A DNA stretch of 64,000 nucleotides from assembly GCA_036365145.1 (NCBI GenBank), contig JAEOAD010001413.1:1321001-1385000 (forward strand), given 5' to 3'. Under the pieces are notes generated by a model, which had not been told where the DNA came from, did no database searches, and was given only the letters and a program-made list of their open reading frames with translations. Positions 1 to 11,439 of this stretch are shown here, piece after piece. This DNA comes from Orientallactaga sibirica. Taxonomy: Eukaryota > Chordata > Mammalia > Rodentia > Dipodidae. Every line of letters starts with the position of its first letter. Positions within the stretch are counted from its first letter, which is position 1. The translations under genes were made by a program, and so were the position numbers.

Positions 1-130
1 GGGTCTCACTCTGGTCCAGGCTGACCTGGAATTCACTATGTAGTCTCAGGGTGGCCTCGAACTCACAACGATCCTCCTACCTCTGCCTCCCTGAGTGCTG
101 GGATTAAAGGCATGTGCCACCACGCCCGGC
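1..130 (-). mobile_element. B1 SINE, cut by window edge
   Basis: Antisense 7SL-derived B1: reads from 'gtctcactctggtccagg' to 'ccaccacgcccggc', the reverse complement of the B1 5' end. The poly-T (A tail) side is lost at the window start. Confidence 0.85.
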
Positions 131-1184
131 TTTTACAACAGCGTTCTGAGGAGAAATCCTCATTTGCCTCCAAGAGATGTGGACAACCCTGCCTGTGGCC
201 TGCCTCCCAGGGTCCCTGACCAAGTGTGTGCAAAGATCAAAGGCTGGAATGTCATGGTGAGAAGTGGAAAGAGGACAAAGAGGAGATGGTACCAAATGAA
301 AGCCATGCACGGTGTTTATTTTTGGTATTTTATGGAGTGCCTCGGAGGATGAGAGATGGAAAAGGAGAGATGGAATTCCACCCGGGATGAGCTGCAGATT
401 TCACCATTAGGGTGGGAGGAGGGAGAGGCAAGGACAGCCCTTCTGGATCAAGCTGACCTCCAGATCCTACACGGGGACCAGAGTCGCAAGGATGGCTTGC
501 GGCAGCCAAGAGCAGGTGAGTGGCGGGTGTTAGATGCTATCAGCGGGTCCTTATGACTAACAGTCCCTCCACTCCTACTCCACCAATCCAGTCCTATGTT
601 GCCATGGGCAAACTGAGCCCTAGAAATACAAAGGGCTGGCCCAAGGCGAAATGTAAAACCAGTAGCTACGTAAGGGTCTAACCTGGAACACCCAGCCACG
701 TGTTGCACTCACCTTCTCAGGGCTGAGACAGAGCCTTGGACCAAAAGCAGCTGATGGGAGGGAAGTTTTTTTTTTCTTTCATTTTGGCTTATGTCTTCAG
801 GGGAGGCTTTATGATGGCAGGGGAAAGCATGGCATGAGCAGAGGCTGGACAACACCTCTGCCACTGCAGGGGGAAGACAGCAGCAGGACAGTGAGCTGAG
901 CCGAGCGGAGCTCTGGCACGGGGGAGCTGGCTGTAACGTTTCTAAGCCTACATCCCACAATACATCTAGCAAGTCTCCAGTTCCCAAATCGCTACCAGCT
1001 GGAAACCAAGCGTTCAGAACACGTAAGTGTATGGGGGACACCAGATTCAACCATCACACCATGGGAAAAGCTTCCCTGGGTTCTCCACCACCTCCACACA
1101 AAAGGGGCAGTAATTGTTCCTTCTTCCCAGCCACAACAGTTTCTGCCCCGAAGATGTCATGCATCTCCATTTCTCTGCTTAAAT
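131..1184. other. non-repetitive intergenic stretch, no gene seen
   Basis: About 1 kb without an obvious SINE. Open frames on both strands here are short, lack plausible splice-flanked coding character and resemble no protein I recognise. I see nothing functional in it. Confidence 0.5.
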
Positions 1185-1858
1185 TTTTATTTTTAAAATA
1201 TTTATTTACTTATTTATTTATTTTGGAGAGAGACACAGAGAGAGAGGGAGAGGAAGACAGATAGAGATGGGTGCGCCAGCAGCCTCTCAGCCGCTGTGAA
1301 TGAAATCCAGATGCGTACGCCCCCTTGTGGTCAAGTGCGGCATTGCGCCCTTGCGTCACTTTGCATCTGACTAAACGTGGGACCTGGAGATTGGAACCGC
1401 TGGAGATTGGAACCAGCGTTCTTAGGTTTAGGAGGCAGGCGCCTTAACCACTAAGCCATCTCTCCAGCCCAAAAGATTTATTTTTATATTTTTATTTTTT
1501 TAATTTGAGAGACAGAGAGAGACAGAGAGGGAGAGGGAGAGGAAGAGGCAGAGAATGGGCACACCAGCAGCCTCTCAGCCGCTGTGAATGAACTCCAGAC
1601 ATTTAACCACTAGGCCATCTCTCCAGCCCTAAAAGATTTTAATTAATTAATTAATTAATTAACTTATTTATTTGAGACAGAGAGAAGGAGAGAGAGAGAG
1701 AGAGAGAATGGGCACACCAGGGCCTCTAGCCACAGCAAACGATCTCCAGACTCATGCGCCACCATGTGCATCTGGCTTACGTGGGACCTGGAGAATCAAA
1801 CCTGGGTCCTTAGGCTCCACAGGCATGCGCCTTAGCCGCCAAGCCATCTCTCCAGCCC
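1185..1858 (-). mobile_element. three Dip-family SINEs in tandem
   Basis: Three antisense tRNA-derived SINEs, each ending in 'catctctccagccc' (reverse of the 5' A-box end): a long-subtype copy to 1470, an internally deleted copy to about 1629, and a standard copy to 1858. The first holds 'cgcccccttgtggtcaag', the CTCF-like core of the long subtype. Confidence 0.85.
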
Positions 1859-1880
1859 TCTGCTTATAAATTTGAAGGGG

Positions 1881-2036
1881 GCCAGTCATGGTGGCGCACA
1901 CCTTTAATCCTAGCACTCAGGAAGCAGAGGTAGGAGGATCACTGTGGGTTCGAGGCCAGCCTGGGACTACAAAGTGAGTTTCAGGTTAGCCTGGGCAAGA
2001 GTGAGACCCAACCTCGAAAAAACAAACAAAAACAAA
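1881..2036 (+). mobile_element. B1 SINE
   Basis: Sense B1 starting 'gccagtcatggtggcgcaca' and ending in an A-rich tail. Confidence 0.85.
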
Positions 2037-2070
2037 GTTTGAAGTGTGCGTGTGTGTGTGTGTGGGGGGG

Positions 2071-2190
2071 ATGTGGAGATGTATCTCACTGGTAGAGCAC
2101 CTTCCTAGAATCCTCCAGTAAGGGGCTGGGTTGTGGCTCAGTGGCAGAGCACCTGCCTAACATATGCAAGGTCCTAGATTCAATCCCAAA
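2071..2190 (+). mobile_element. dimeric ID SINE
   Basis: Two head-to-tail ID (tRNA-derived) units. The first is 3'-truncated and ends 'cctagaatcctccagtaa'. The second begins 'ggggctgggttgtggctcag' and continues through a B-box-like 'tagattcaatccc'. The junction between them is the same as the unit junction of the 53-bp satellite arrays at 18.1, 37.7, 38.8 and 55.8 kb. A short TG run precedes it at 2045-2063. Confidence 0.7.
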
Positions 2191-2990
2191 TATGTGGGGA
2201 GGGGCGGGGAAGGGGGTTGTGATTGCACATTGTTACAACTCAATCAGGCTTTTGTAAACCGTGATATGGGGACAGACGTGGCTGCTATTTGGAATGGCAC
2301 AAGTGATTCTTAAAATCACACAGATGTTGGGCACCCCCCAGGACTGCAGCAGGGTGAGGACTCTGCTATATGATGGATATGTTTGGGACAGGAGGGCGGC
2401 ATGCGGGGCTGGCTGTCGGATGCTCCACCTGGAACGTAATGGATGGCAGGTAGGAACCATCAAGACGGTGGAGGAAGAGGGTGGAGAGAGTGTCTGATTT
2501 ACAGACATTGGGGAGGAAAATGCAGGCAAGATTTATGGGTGCTCAAGTGACTTGTTGAAGCCGACTTTATTATACTTCATGTGCATCTGGATGTGTATTT
2601 ATGGCCTTCCGAATGATCCTGTCTCCCTGAAATTACATTCAAGGGGCATCAGCAGCCATGAATATGCATAGAGAGGGCCGGAACACAGTGAAGTTCAAGG
2701 TCTCTCCTTGTCTCACAGGGATGCCCCAGGGCGGCTCAGGAAGGCTTGGGAAGTGGACACTGGCAGATGGATCCTCTGAGCTGAGTCCTTCACTGTAGTG
2801 TGGGTGCAGATGGAACCACTCCTCATGGGGTCATGCCAGCACCCCACTGAGCCGGAAGTAAAGTGTCAGAGCTCATAGGTGCTGACAAGGTAGGAAAAAT
2901 GCAAATAATATGTTTCTTCCCTCCCTCCTGCCTCCTCTTTCTTCTTCTTCCTCCTCCCCCTCCTCTTGTTGTTATTTTTTATTTTATTTT
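2191..2990. other. non-repetitive stretch plus CT-rich tract, no gene seen
   Basis: Mostly unique sequence with G-rich start (2200-2217) and a CTT/CCT-rich tract at 2920-2965. No exon-like segment recognised. Confidence 0.5.
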
Positions 2991-2994
2991 TTAA

Positions 2995-3648
2995 AATATT
3001 TTTTAACTTTTTATTTATTTATTTATTTGCAAGCAGAGAGAGAGAGAGAGAGAATGGGCGTGCCAGGGCCTCTAGCCACTGCAAACAAACCCCAGATGCA
3101 TGTGCCCCTCACGCATCTGGCTTATGTGGGTCCTGGAGAATCGAACCAGGATCCTTTGGCTTTGCAGGCAAACGCCTTAACCACTAAGCCATTTCTCCAG
3201 CCCTATTTTATTTTTTATAGAGAGCAAGCGAGCGAGAGAGAATTGGCACACCAGTACCTCAGCCACTGACATCAAACTCTAGATGCTTGTGCCACCTAGT
3301 GGGCATGTGAGACTTTGCACATGCCTTACTTTTGTGTGTCTTGCTTAGGTGGGATCTGGAGAGTTGAACACGGGTCCTTAGGCTTTGCAGGCAAGCACCT
3401 TAACCACTAAGCCATCTCTCCATCCTTTTTTATGAGTGAGAGACAGAGAGAGAGAGAGAGAATTGGTGCACCAAGACTTCCAGCCACTGCAATTGTACTC
3501 CAAATGTGTGCGCCACCTAGTGCACATGTGTGAACTTGCACGCTTGCATCACCTTGTGCATCTGGCTTACATGGGACCTGGAGAGTTAAACATGCGTCCT
3601 TGGGCTTCACAGGCAAGTGCCTTAACCGCTCTGCCGTCTCTCCAGCCC
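2995..3648 (-). mobile_element. three Dip-family SINEs in tandem
   Basis: Three consecutive antisense copies ending in 'ctccagccc'-type termini near 3203, 3425 and 3648. The second and third belong to a subtype containing 'gccacctagtg', with an extra block before the B box. Confidence 0.85.
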
Positions 3649-3763
3649 TGTTTGGTTTTGATACAGGATCTTGCTTTGTTGCCCAGGCTGGCCTCAAACT
3701 CTCCATCCTCCAGCCTCAGCCTCCACAGTGCTGGGAGTACAGATGTGTATCACCACACCCAGC
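3649..3763 (-). mobile_element. old diverged B1 SINE
   Basis: Antisense B1 relic: 'ttgcccaggctggcctcaaa' through 'caccacacccagct', clearly more diverged than the young B1 copies. Confidence 0.65.
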
Positions 3764-4326
3764 TTAGCTCTGCATCTTTCCTGCACTGTGACCTTGGACA
3801 AGGAGTTGGAAGTGATGGCAACGGCTAGATCAGTGAGCAATACCAGATACTGCCTGCAAAGTGCTAATTCAGCATGGCACCCTAGCATTCAGTAAGTGCC
3901 TATAATTTTTTTTTCTACTATTATAATTATTACCTCAACATCCTATGTAATGTTAGGGACAAAATACCACCAAATAAGACAGATTTCTTGCCGAAGCTCC
4001 ATTCAGTAAAAGATCACTTACCTGCCCAGCACACCCGGATTCTAGAGCAACAGACCCTAGCCAGCCAAAATAAAGCCACCGAAGAGTGGCTTTGATCTTG
4101 GAGTATTATGAATGCATGCAAGCGTGAGAATGACTTAGCTTGCTCAGCGCTCAGGCCTTTTGTGAACTTGAACTTGGCATAACTGGAAACAAGAGATGAC
4201 ATTCTGCCAGCACAATGCAGGAGGACTGTCTTCTATACTGGTAGGGAAATAACAGCAGTCCAGAACAACACAAGTGCCTTTCCTGCTGGCCTTATAACCC
4301 AGGACATCTGATTAAAAGGTTCCCTA
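3764..4326. other. non-repetitive stretch, no gene seen
   Basis: Unique sequence of about 560 bp; no exon, motif or repeat recognised. Confidence 0.5.
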
Positions 4327-4708
4327 GGGTTGGAGAGATGGCTTAGTGGTTAAGGCGCTTGCCTGCAGAGCCAAAGGACCCAGGTTCAATTCCCCAGGAC
4401 CTACGTTAGCCAGATGCACAAGGGGACGCATGCCTCTGGAGTTTGTTTGCAGTAGCTGGGGGCCCTGGCATACCCATTCTCTCTCTATCTATCTCTCTCT
4501 CTTTCTGCTTTCAAATAAATAAATAAAATTTAAAATTTTTTTTTTAAAGAGCCAGGCATGGTGGTGCACACCTTTAATCCCAGCACTCGGGAGGCAGAGG
4601 TAGGAGGATCGCCATGAGTTCAAGGCCACCCTGAGAATACATAGTTAATTCCAGGTCGGCCTGGGCTAGAGTGAGACCCTACCTCAAAAAAACAAAAAAA
4701 AAAAAAAA
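4327..4708 (+). mobile_element. Dip SINE followed by B1 SINE
   Basis: Sense Dip element 4327-4550 ('ggttggagagatggcttagt' to an AAATAAATAAA-type tail), immediately followed at 4551 by a sense B1 with A tail to 4708. Confidence 0.85.
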
Positions 4709-4724
4709 TTTTTTTAAAGGTTTC

Positions 4725-4998
4725 CTAATATATGGTGTGTGTGTATGTCATGGTGCCCATGTAGAGGTCAGAGGACAATGTCAGTGTGTCGGTCCTTGCC
4801 TTTCCACCGTTTGAGACAGGACCTTTCTTGTTTGCTGCTGTAAATGCCAGACTAGCTGGCCCTTGACCTTCAGGATTCTCCTGACTCCACCTCCATTAGG
4901 ATACTTGGTCCAGATTTATGTGGGCTCTGGGGATTCCCAACTCTGGTCATCACATTTTCAGAGCAAGTGATTTTAACCATGGACCCATTTCCCCTACC
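4725..4998 (-). mobile_element. B4-type (ID-B1 fusion) SINE
   Basis: Antisense copy: TG-rich tail, 'gtagaggtcagaggacaatg', B1-like 'gagacaggacc' core, then an ID-like end 'gcaagtgattttaaccatgg'. Moderately diverged. Confidence 0.55.
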
Positions 4999-5004
4999 TT
5001 TATA

Positions 5005-5272
5005 TATATATTGTTGTTGTTTTTTGGTTTTGTTTTTTCGAGGTAGGCATCTCACTCTAGCTCAGGCTGACCTGGAATTCCCTATGTAGTTTCAGGGTGG
5101 CCTTGAACTCACAGCGATCCTCCTACCTCTGCCTCCCAAATGCTAGGATTAAAGGCATGCGCCACCATGCCCGGCCTTAATATGTTTTTTTCCTCACTAT
5201 GTAACCCAGGCTGAACTGGGACTGATGGTCCTCCTACATCAGCCTTCCCAGTGCTGGAATTACCGTGACCCG
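5005..5272 (-). mobile_element. two B1 SINEs
   Basis: Antisense young B1 5005-5176 ending 'ccaccatgcccggcc', then an older truncated antisense B1 5177-5272. Confidence 0.75.
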
Positions 5273-5347
5273 ATCAATTTTGTTTGGACCCCACCTCCTC
5301 CGCAAAGATCTCAACATGAGGATCTTGGGAGTTGGGAGTTGGGAAAA

Positions 5348-5902
5348 TGTGACAGTTAATCTTGATTGGCAATTTGTCAGGATCTACACCCACCTAGGAG
5401 ACAAACCCCCAGGTATGTCTGTGAGGGATTAGAATTAGGTTAACTGAGGTGTCAACGACCCACCTTGAATGTGTGTGGCACCATCCTATGAGCTGGAGTC
5501 CTGGACTGAATAAAAAGGAGAAAGTAGCCGGGCGTGGTGGCGCACGCCTTTAATCCCAGCACTCGGTCGGGAGGCAGAGGTAGGAGGATCGCCGTGAGTT
5601 CGAGGCCACCCTGAGACTACATAGTTAATTCCAGGTCAGCCTGGACCAGAGTGAGACCCTACCTCGAAAAACAAAAAAAACAAAAAAACAAAAACAAAAA
5701 AAAGCTTAAAAAAAAAAAAAGGAGAAAGTGAGCTGATCATTGACATTGAGGTATGATGCGACCACATTCCTAATTCTTCTGCCACCATGCCTTCCCTGGC
5801 ATGATATACGTACCCTCAAACTGTGAGCCCAAACAAACCCTGCCTTCCTTAAATTGCTTTGGGCGTGTATTTTTGTCATAGCAATGAGACAAGTAGAAAA
5901 CA
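5348..5902 (+). mobile_element. LINE-1 3'-end-type retroposon split by a B1
   Basis: 'gacagttaatcttgattggc' through 'tgtcatagcaatgagacaag' matches my memory of rodent L1-type 3' ends. A sense B1 (5527-5720) is inserted and flanked by the duplication 'aaaaaggagaaagt'. Family name uncertain. Confidence 0.55.
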
Positions 5903-5989
5903 TAGGAGGAATCTCCGGAAGCCTTGGGTCTTGGGAAGGACCCTAGAAAAGAGCAAAAGGGGCGAGGAGCATCTCAAAGAAAAGGAGGA

Positions 5990-6225
5990 AGGCTGGGGAG
6001 ACAGCTCAGTGGGAAGAGTGCTTTCCACACAAGCGTGAGGAGCTGAGTTCAGATCCCCGGCACCCACGTAAATGCTAGTCATGGTGGTGTGTGCTTGTAA
6101 TCCCAGCCCTGGAGAGGCAGGCACAGGAGAACCCCTGGGGCTTGCTGGTTGGTTAGTTTGGCTGAATCAGTGGGCTCTATGTTTAGTGAGAGACCCCGTC
6201 TCAAAAACTAAGCAGAGTAATTATT
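5990..6225 (+). mobile_element. B4-type SINE
   Basis: Sense copy: ID-like head 'ggctggggagacagctcagt', then B1-like 'tcatggtggtgtgtgcttgt' and an end at 'gagaccccgtctcaaaaac'. Confidence 0.65.
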
Positions 6226-6261
6226 GAACATGTACTGGAAGTGAAAACCAGAATGATTGTT

Positions 6262-6630
6262 GGGCTGGAGAGATGGCTTAAGTGGTTAAAGCATTTGCCT
6301 GCAAAGCCAAAGAACCCAGGTTCAATTTCCCAGTACCCACGTAAAGCGAGATGCACAAGGTGGTGCATGCATCTGGGGTTTGTTTGCAGTGGCCCTGGCT
6401 AACCCATTCTCTCTCTCTCTGCTTCCTTCTCTCTCTCAAATAAATAAATGATTTTTTTTTTTAAAGAATGGGTCAGGTGTGGTGGTGCACGCCTTTAATC
6501 CCAAGCACTTGGGAGGCAGAGTTAGGAGGATTGCCGTGAGTTCAAGGCCACCCTGAGATTACATAGTGAATTCCATGTCAGCCTGGGCTAGAACAAGACC
6601 CAACCTCAAAAAACCAAACAACAAAAAGAA
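6262..6630 (+). mobile_element. Dip SINE followed by B1 SINE
   Basis: Sense Dip 6262-6465 with AAATAAATAAATGA tail, then sense B1 6471-6630. Confidence 0.85.
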
Positions 6631-6819
6631 TGGTTGTATGCAGTGGGTATACCTTAGCACCATTGTAAAAATCTTAAGTTAAAACCATTGCAAGTTGGGG
6701 ACCAGCTATATCGTGTGGATGAGTATAGATCTGCATTAATGTACATCCCACCCTATTCAAACCATAGGACCTTCTGTTTTTCCTAGTTCCTCTTGTCAGA
6801 GAGAAATTTCTTTTTTTTC

Positions 6820-7360
6820 TCCCCGAAATGCCAGTTGTTAAGGCTTGAATGCAAAATGTCCCCCACGGGCTCATGTTTTTATTTTTTTTTTTTTTTTTTT
6901 TTTTTGGTTTTTCGAGGTAGGGTCTCACTCTGGTCCAGGCTGACCTGGAATTAACTATGTAGTCTCAGGGTGGCCTTGAACTCTCGGCGATCCTCCTACC
7001 TCTGCCTCCCGAGTGCTGGGATTAAAGGCGTGCACCACCACGCCCGGCTGGGTCATGTTTTTTAACAGCTAGTCCCAAGCTGGTGGTGCTGTCCTGGGAG
7101 GTTGTGGAACCTTCAATGCGGGAGGCATGGTTGGTGGAGGTCAGTCAAGTGGGACGGACCTTTGAGAGTTCTATCCCAGCCCCACTTCCTGCTTCAGCTC
7201 TCTGCTTCCTGGGATGAGCTGTACACTCTCGTGTTCCCACTGCTACAGACAGAATTGCCCCAGCCTTCATGCCTTCCCCAGCATGCCGGATGAAACTCTC
7301 TGAACCTGCGTCCACAAGTTAGGTATTTGCTCACAGTGACATGAAAAAAAAAAAAAAAAC
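6820..7360 (+). mobile_element. LINE-1 3'-end-type retroposon split by a B1
   Basis: Relic beginning 'aaggcttgaatgcaaaatgt' and ending in poly-A at 7346-7360. An antisense B1 (about 6882-7048) interrupts it and is flanked by a near-perfect repeat of 'tcatgtttttt'. Confidence 0.5.
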
Positions 7361-7399
7361 AAGTACACCTGTCATTCTTTGTCACTCTTCCTGTGTTTT

Positions 7400-8560
7400 C
7401 CTTTTGTATGGTGTGTTTTTGTGTGTGGGCATACCTGTGTGGGGTGCATATGTATGTGGAGGCCAGGGGTTGTCGGCATTGGGTGTCTTCCTCATCACTC
7501 ATTGTTTTTATTTTATTTTATTTTTTTATTTTAGAGAGAGTAAGAGTGAGAGAAGGAGAGATAGAGAATTGGCACGCCAGGGCCTCGGCCACTGAAATCA
7601 AACTCCAGATGCTTGCACCACTATATTAGGCAGGGTTCTCTAGAGGAACAGAATGGATAGAACGAATTGTATTAAAAGGGAATTTATTGGATTAGTTTAC
7701 AACAGTCCAGCAATAGCAGGTTGCAGGTCCGAGAGTCAAGAAACCCGGTAGCTGCTCAGGCCACGAGGCTGGAGGCCTCAGCAGTCCCAATCCAGCACTG
7801 AAGGCCTGGAGGCTTCCTGGAGAGACGCTGCTCTTCAGTCCACCTTGGTCTTCAGTCCACACTGGAAAGCAGCAACACCAAGCAGCAAGTACCAAGCGGC
7901 AAGTACCAAGCAGCAAGCACCCAGTGGCAAGCAGCTAGCAGCACCAGCAGCCAGGTGGGAGAGAGAGAGCCTTTCTTCCCAGAGCTCCTTTTTATCAACC
8001 AGCCCCCTCCTCCAAGAGGGGCTGCCCACTCTGGGCCGCCCACACTGGGGGAAGGGCTTACCCCCGGGGGAAGGATTCTTCCTTTAGTTAATCCTTCCTA
8101 GAGGCAGCCTCAGAGACACACTTATGAGGAATGTCTGTGGATTCCTAAACAAATCAAGTTGACACAAACTTAACCGTCACAACCACCTTGTGGGCATGTG
8201 CAACCTTGCGTTTGCCTCACCTCTGTGCCTCTGGCTAATGTGGGATCTGGAGAGTCAGACATGGGTCCTTAGGGTTCTCAGGCAAGCTACTTAACCTCTA
8301 AGCCATCTCTCCAGCCCCTTATTGCTCTTATTTATTGAGACAGGGTCTTTCATTGAATCCAGAGCTCACCAGTTCAACTAGACTCTCTAACCAACTTGCC
8401 CAGGGGATCCATCTTTCTCCTCCACCCTCCAAGCACTGGGATTACAGGTGCACTCTACCACAGCTAGAATTCATGTGGGTGTTGGGGGATCCCAGCTCAG
8501 GTCCTCACACTTGCATAGCAAGCACTTTACCCACTGAGCAATCCCACCTCCCCAGAACCT
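7400..8560 (-). mobile_element. three-level nested insertion: L1-type element in Dip in B4
   Basis: An antisense B4-type SINE (7400-7510 and about 8319-8560) is split by an antisense Dip SINE (7511-7623 and 8185-8318). That Dip is itself split by an element running from 'tattaggcagggttctctag' to 'gttgacacaaacttaaccg' (about 7624-8184). The inner element looks like a reverse-oriented L1-type 3' end and contains a degenerate 13-bp tandem repeat (7860-7945). Confidence 0.65.
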
Positions 8561-8857
8561 GTGTTTTGCTTTTTACAGCACCCACATAAATGACAGTGTT
8601 CATTTTGGATGAGATTTTGTTCCATGAAGCACACGGAAAGAGGTGGGAATGTGCATGCTCATGCCATCTTGACTGGAGGCAGAAGTCCCGTGGTTGAATT
8701 TTATACCCTGACCTACTCATGTCTTTGCTAAACTCACTCGTGAATTCTAACAAGTTGTTTGCAGATCTTAAAGTTGTCTAAATGCTAAATGATTTCAGAA
8801 TAAGGGCTATTCACTTCTTCCTCTCTAATTTCAGCACCATTTTTCTTGCATTGTGGA
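8561..8857. other. non-repetitive stretch, no gene seen
   Basis: Unique sequence between the B4 relic and a hAT relic; nothing recognised. Confidence 0.45.
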
Positions 8858-9027
8858 AGGGTTGGCAAACATTTTCACAGGGGCCAGAGAGTACATATTT
8901 TAGGTTTTGCGGCCCATATGGCTTCTGTTGCAGCTACTCCTCAAGTGTTGTGAGAAAGCAGTTATAGGCCATATGTAAATGAATGGCCATGGCTGAGTGC
9001 CAATAAAACTTTATGTACAAAACACTT
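8858..9027 (+). mobile_element. MER20-like hAT-Charlie DNA transposon relic
   Basis: 'gttggcaaacattttcacag', 'atattttaggttttgcggcc' and 'ccaataaaactttatgtaca' match the conserved body of the eutherian MER20 non-autonomous hAT element as I remember it. This is one of the few pre-rodent repeats in the intergenic part. Confidence 0.7.
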
Positions 9028-9103
9028 CCAGAATGACAGAGTAAAGGTTTCTAAAATCTAATCCTCTGTAAAAGAGACGAGAATGCTGGGGTAAAAAAAT
9101 GGT

Positions 9104-9117
9104 ACACACACACACAC

Positions 9118-9155
<38 letters not shown>
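9104..9155. repeat. self-complementary CA/TG microsatellite
   Basis: An (AC)n run converts through 'acatatgtg' into a (TG)n run, so the two arms are inverted repeats. Confidence 0.9.
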
Positions 9156-9157
<2 letters not shown>

Positions 9158-10212
9158 TTTGAGGTAGAGTCTCACTCTAGCCAAAGCTCACCTGGAATTC
9201 ACTATGTAGTCTCAGGCTGGCCTTGAACTCACAGTGATCCTCCTACTTCTGCCTCCCAAGTGCTGAGATTAAAGGTGTGCACCACCATGCCCTGAAAAAT
9301 TAATTTTTTTTTTGGAGAGAGACACAGAGAAAGACAGGGAGGGAGAGGAAGACAGACAGAGATGGGCGCACCAGCAGCCTCTCAGCCGCTGTGAATGAAA
9401 TCCAGATGCATGCACCCCTTGTGGGCACGTGCGGCATTGCATCACTTTGCATCTGGCTAAATGTGGGACCCGGAGATTGGAACTGACGTTCATAGGCTTA
9501 GCAGGCAGGCGCCTTAATGCTAAGCCATCTCTCCAGCCCCCAAAATTAATATTTTTGATCACAACAAACCAAGAAACATTTGTTTTATTTTTTTAAATAT
9601 TTTTTTAATTTTTATTTTTATTTATTTGAGAAAGTGAGGGAGCGAAAGAGGGAGAGAGAGAGTGAATGGGCACGCCAGGGCCTCCAGCCAATGCAAACGA
9701 ACTCCAGACACATACACCACTTTGTGCACCTGGCTTATGTGGGTCCTGGGGAATTGAACCTGGGTCCTTTGGCTTTGCAGGCAAGTGCCTTGACCATTAC
9801 ACCATCTCTCCAGCCTAACATTTGTTGTTTTGAAAAAAACAATTTTTTTTTAGAGAGAGACACAGAGAGAGACAGACAGAGAGAGAGGGACAGGGAGACA
9901 GATAGAGAATGGGCCCGCCAGCAGTCTCTCAGCTGCTGTGAAGGAAATCCAGATGCAGCATTGCGTGCGCCACTTTGCATCTGTGGTCAAGTGCAGGCAG
10001 GTGTCTTAACCGCTAAGCCATCTCTCCAGCACCCAACATTTGCATCTGGAGAGATAGAGGGAGACAGAAATGGGACCTGGAGCTGCTGTGGAACCCCCTG
10101 GGCATTGGAACCAGCATTCTTGGGACCTGGAGATTGGCTTAGCTGGCATTGGAACCAGCATTCTTAGGCTTAGCAGGCAGGCGCCTTAGCCGCTAAGCCA
10201 TTTCTCCAGCCC
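9156..10212 (-). mobile_element. cluster of antisense SINEs
   Basis: B1 9156-9294; long-subtype Dip 9298-9539; standard Dip 9585-9816; rearranged long-subtype Dip 9845-10030; and a fragment 10041-10212 with internally repeated 'ttggaaccagcattctt'. Confidence 0.8.
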
Positions 10213-10324
10213 CCAACATTTGTTTTTAATTGTACTAAAATATCAGTGAGTTAGCAAGTAAGATCACTGCTAATTACTGAATTAGAAGTGAGATTAGCAA
10301 GCTTTGTGAAGTTTTCAAAATCTG

Positions 10325-10628
10325 TGGTTGTAAGTATGCTATGTGTGTATGTGTGTGAGTGTGCCATGACATGGTGTGTAGTGAGTGTGTGAGTGTGCCT
10401 TCCACCTTGTTTGAGGCAGGGTCTCTTGTTCACCACTGCCCACGCCAGATAGCTGGCCCATAAACTTCCAGGGATTCTCCTGTCTCTGCCTCCCTTCTCA
10501 GCATAAACACGCTGTGATTACAGACATGTGCTACCATGTCCAGTTTATGTATAGGTTCTGGGGACCCGAACTCAGGTCCTCACGTTTGCATGACGAGCAC
10601 TTTACCCACTGAACCATCTGGCCCAGCT
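10325..10628 (-). mobile_element. B4-type SINE
   Basis: Near full-length antisense copy: TG-rich tail, 'ttgaggcagggtctcttgtt', 'tctgcctccc', and the ID-like end 'gagcactttacccactgaac'. Confidence 0.7.
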
Positions 10629-10770
10629 TTAACTTGACCAATTTCCATGCTCCTCTCCAGGGCTCTGTCACGGGCCTGGAACAAACAGCATTCTCATAAC
10701 TATGATGTCTACGAAAGCAACTCCCTAGAATTTAGGAGAGGGGAGGAATATGTTTAGAGTTTTAAAACAA

Positions 10771-11140
10771 GGCCAGGCATTGTGGCGCATGCCTTTAATC
10801 CCAGCACTGGGGAGGCAAAGGTAGAAGGATTGCCATGAGTTCAAGGCCACCCTGAGACTACAGAATGAATTCCAGGTCGGTCTAGGCTAGAATGAGACCC
10901 TACCTTGAAAACCAAAAAAAAAAGGGGGGGCTGGAGAGATGGCTTAGTGGTTAAGTGCATGCCTGCAGAACTTAAGGACCCAGGTTCAATTCTCCCGGCC
11001 CCACATAAGCCAGATGCACATGGTGATGCATGCTTCTGGAATTAGTTTGCAGTGGCAAGAGGCCCTGGCATGCCCATTCTCACTTTCTCTCTTTGTCTCT
11101 CTCTTCCTCTCTCTCCATTTCTAATAAATTAAAAGAAAAA
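10771..11140 (+). mobile_element. B1 SINE followed by Dip SINE
   Basis: Sense B1 10771-10923, then sense Dip from about 10929 with a CT-rich tract and A-rich tail. Confidence 0.85.
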
Positions 11141-11439
11141 AGTTTAAAAACAGCCTCCTCTTCAAGAAACTGTTCCCATGTGACTGTCTGGATGCTCCCT
11201 GCAAAGTTCAGTTCTCAGGGATCGTCACTATTTGACCTGACTCATTGGCTCAGTGAACAGCTGTAGCTCCAGGGTGCTTGTCAGAAGTAATCAGCCTCTT
11301 GCCTAACATTGCACCTCCTTGTAGCAATGCCAGGTGGGGCTAAGAGAGAATCGCATGTCCTCGGGAGGATTTGAAAAGCTCCAACGTGTTCTGAGAACTC
11401 AAGTAGGCCATATGCATGTGCATGTTAGCGTACATACAC
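11141..11439. other. non-repetitive stretch, no gene seen
   Basis: Unique sequence, no recognised feature. Confidence 0.45.

Noticed and set aside
9580..10167. 195-codon plus-strand frame
   Set aside because: It reads straight through three antisense SINEs.
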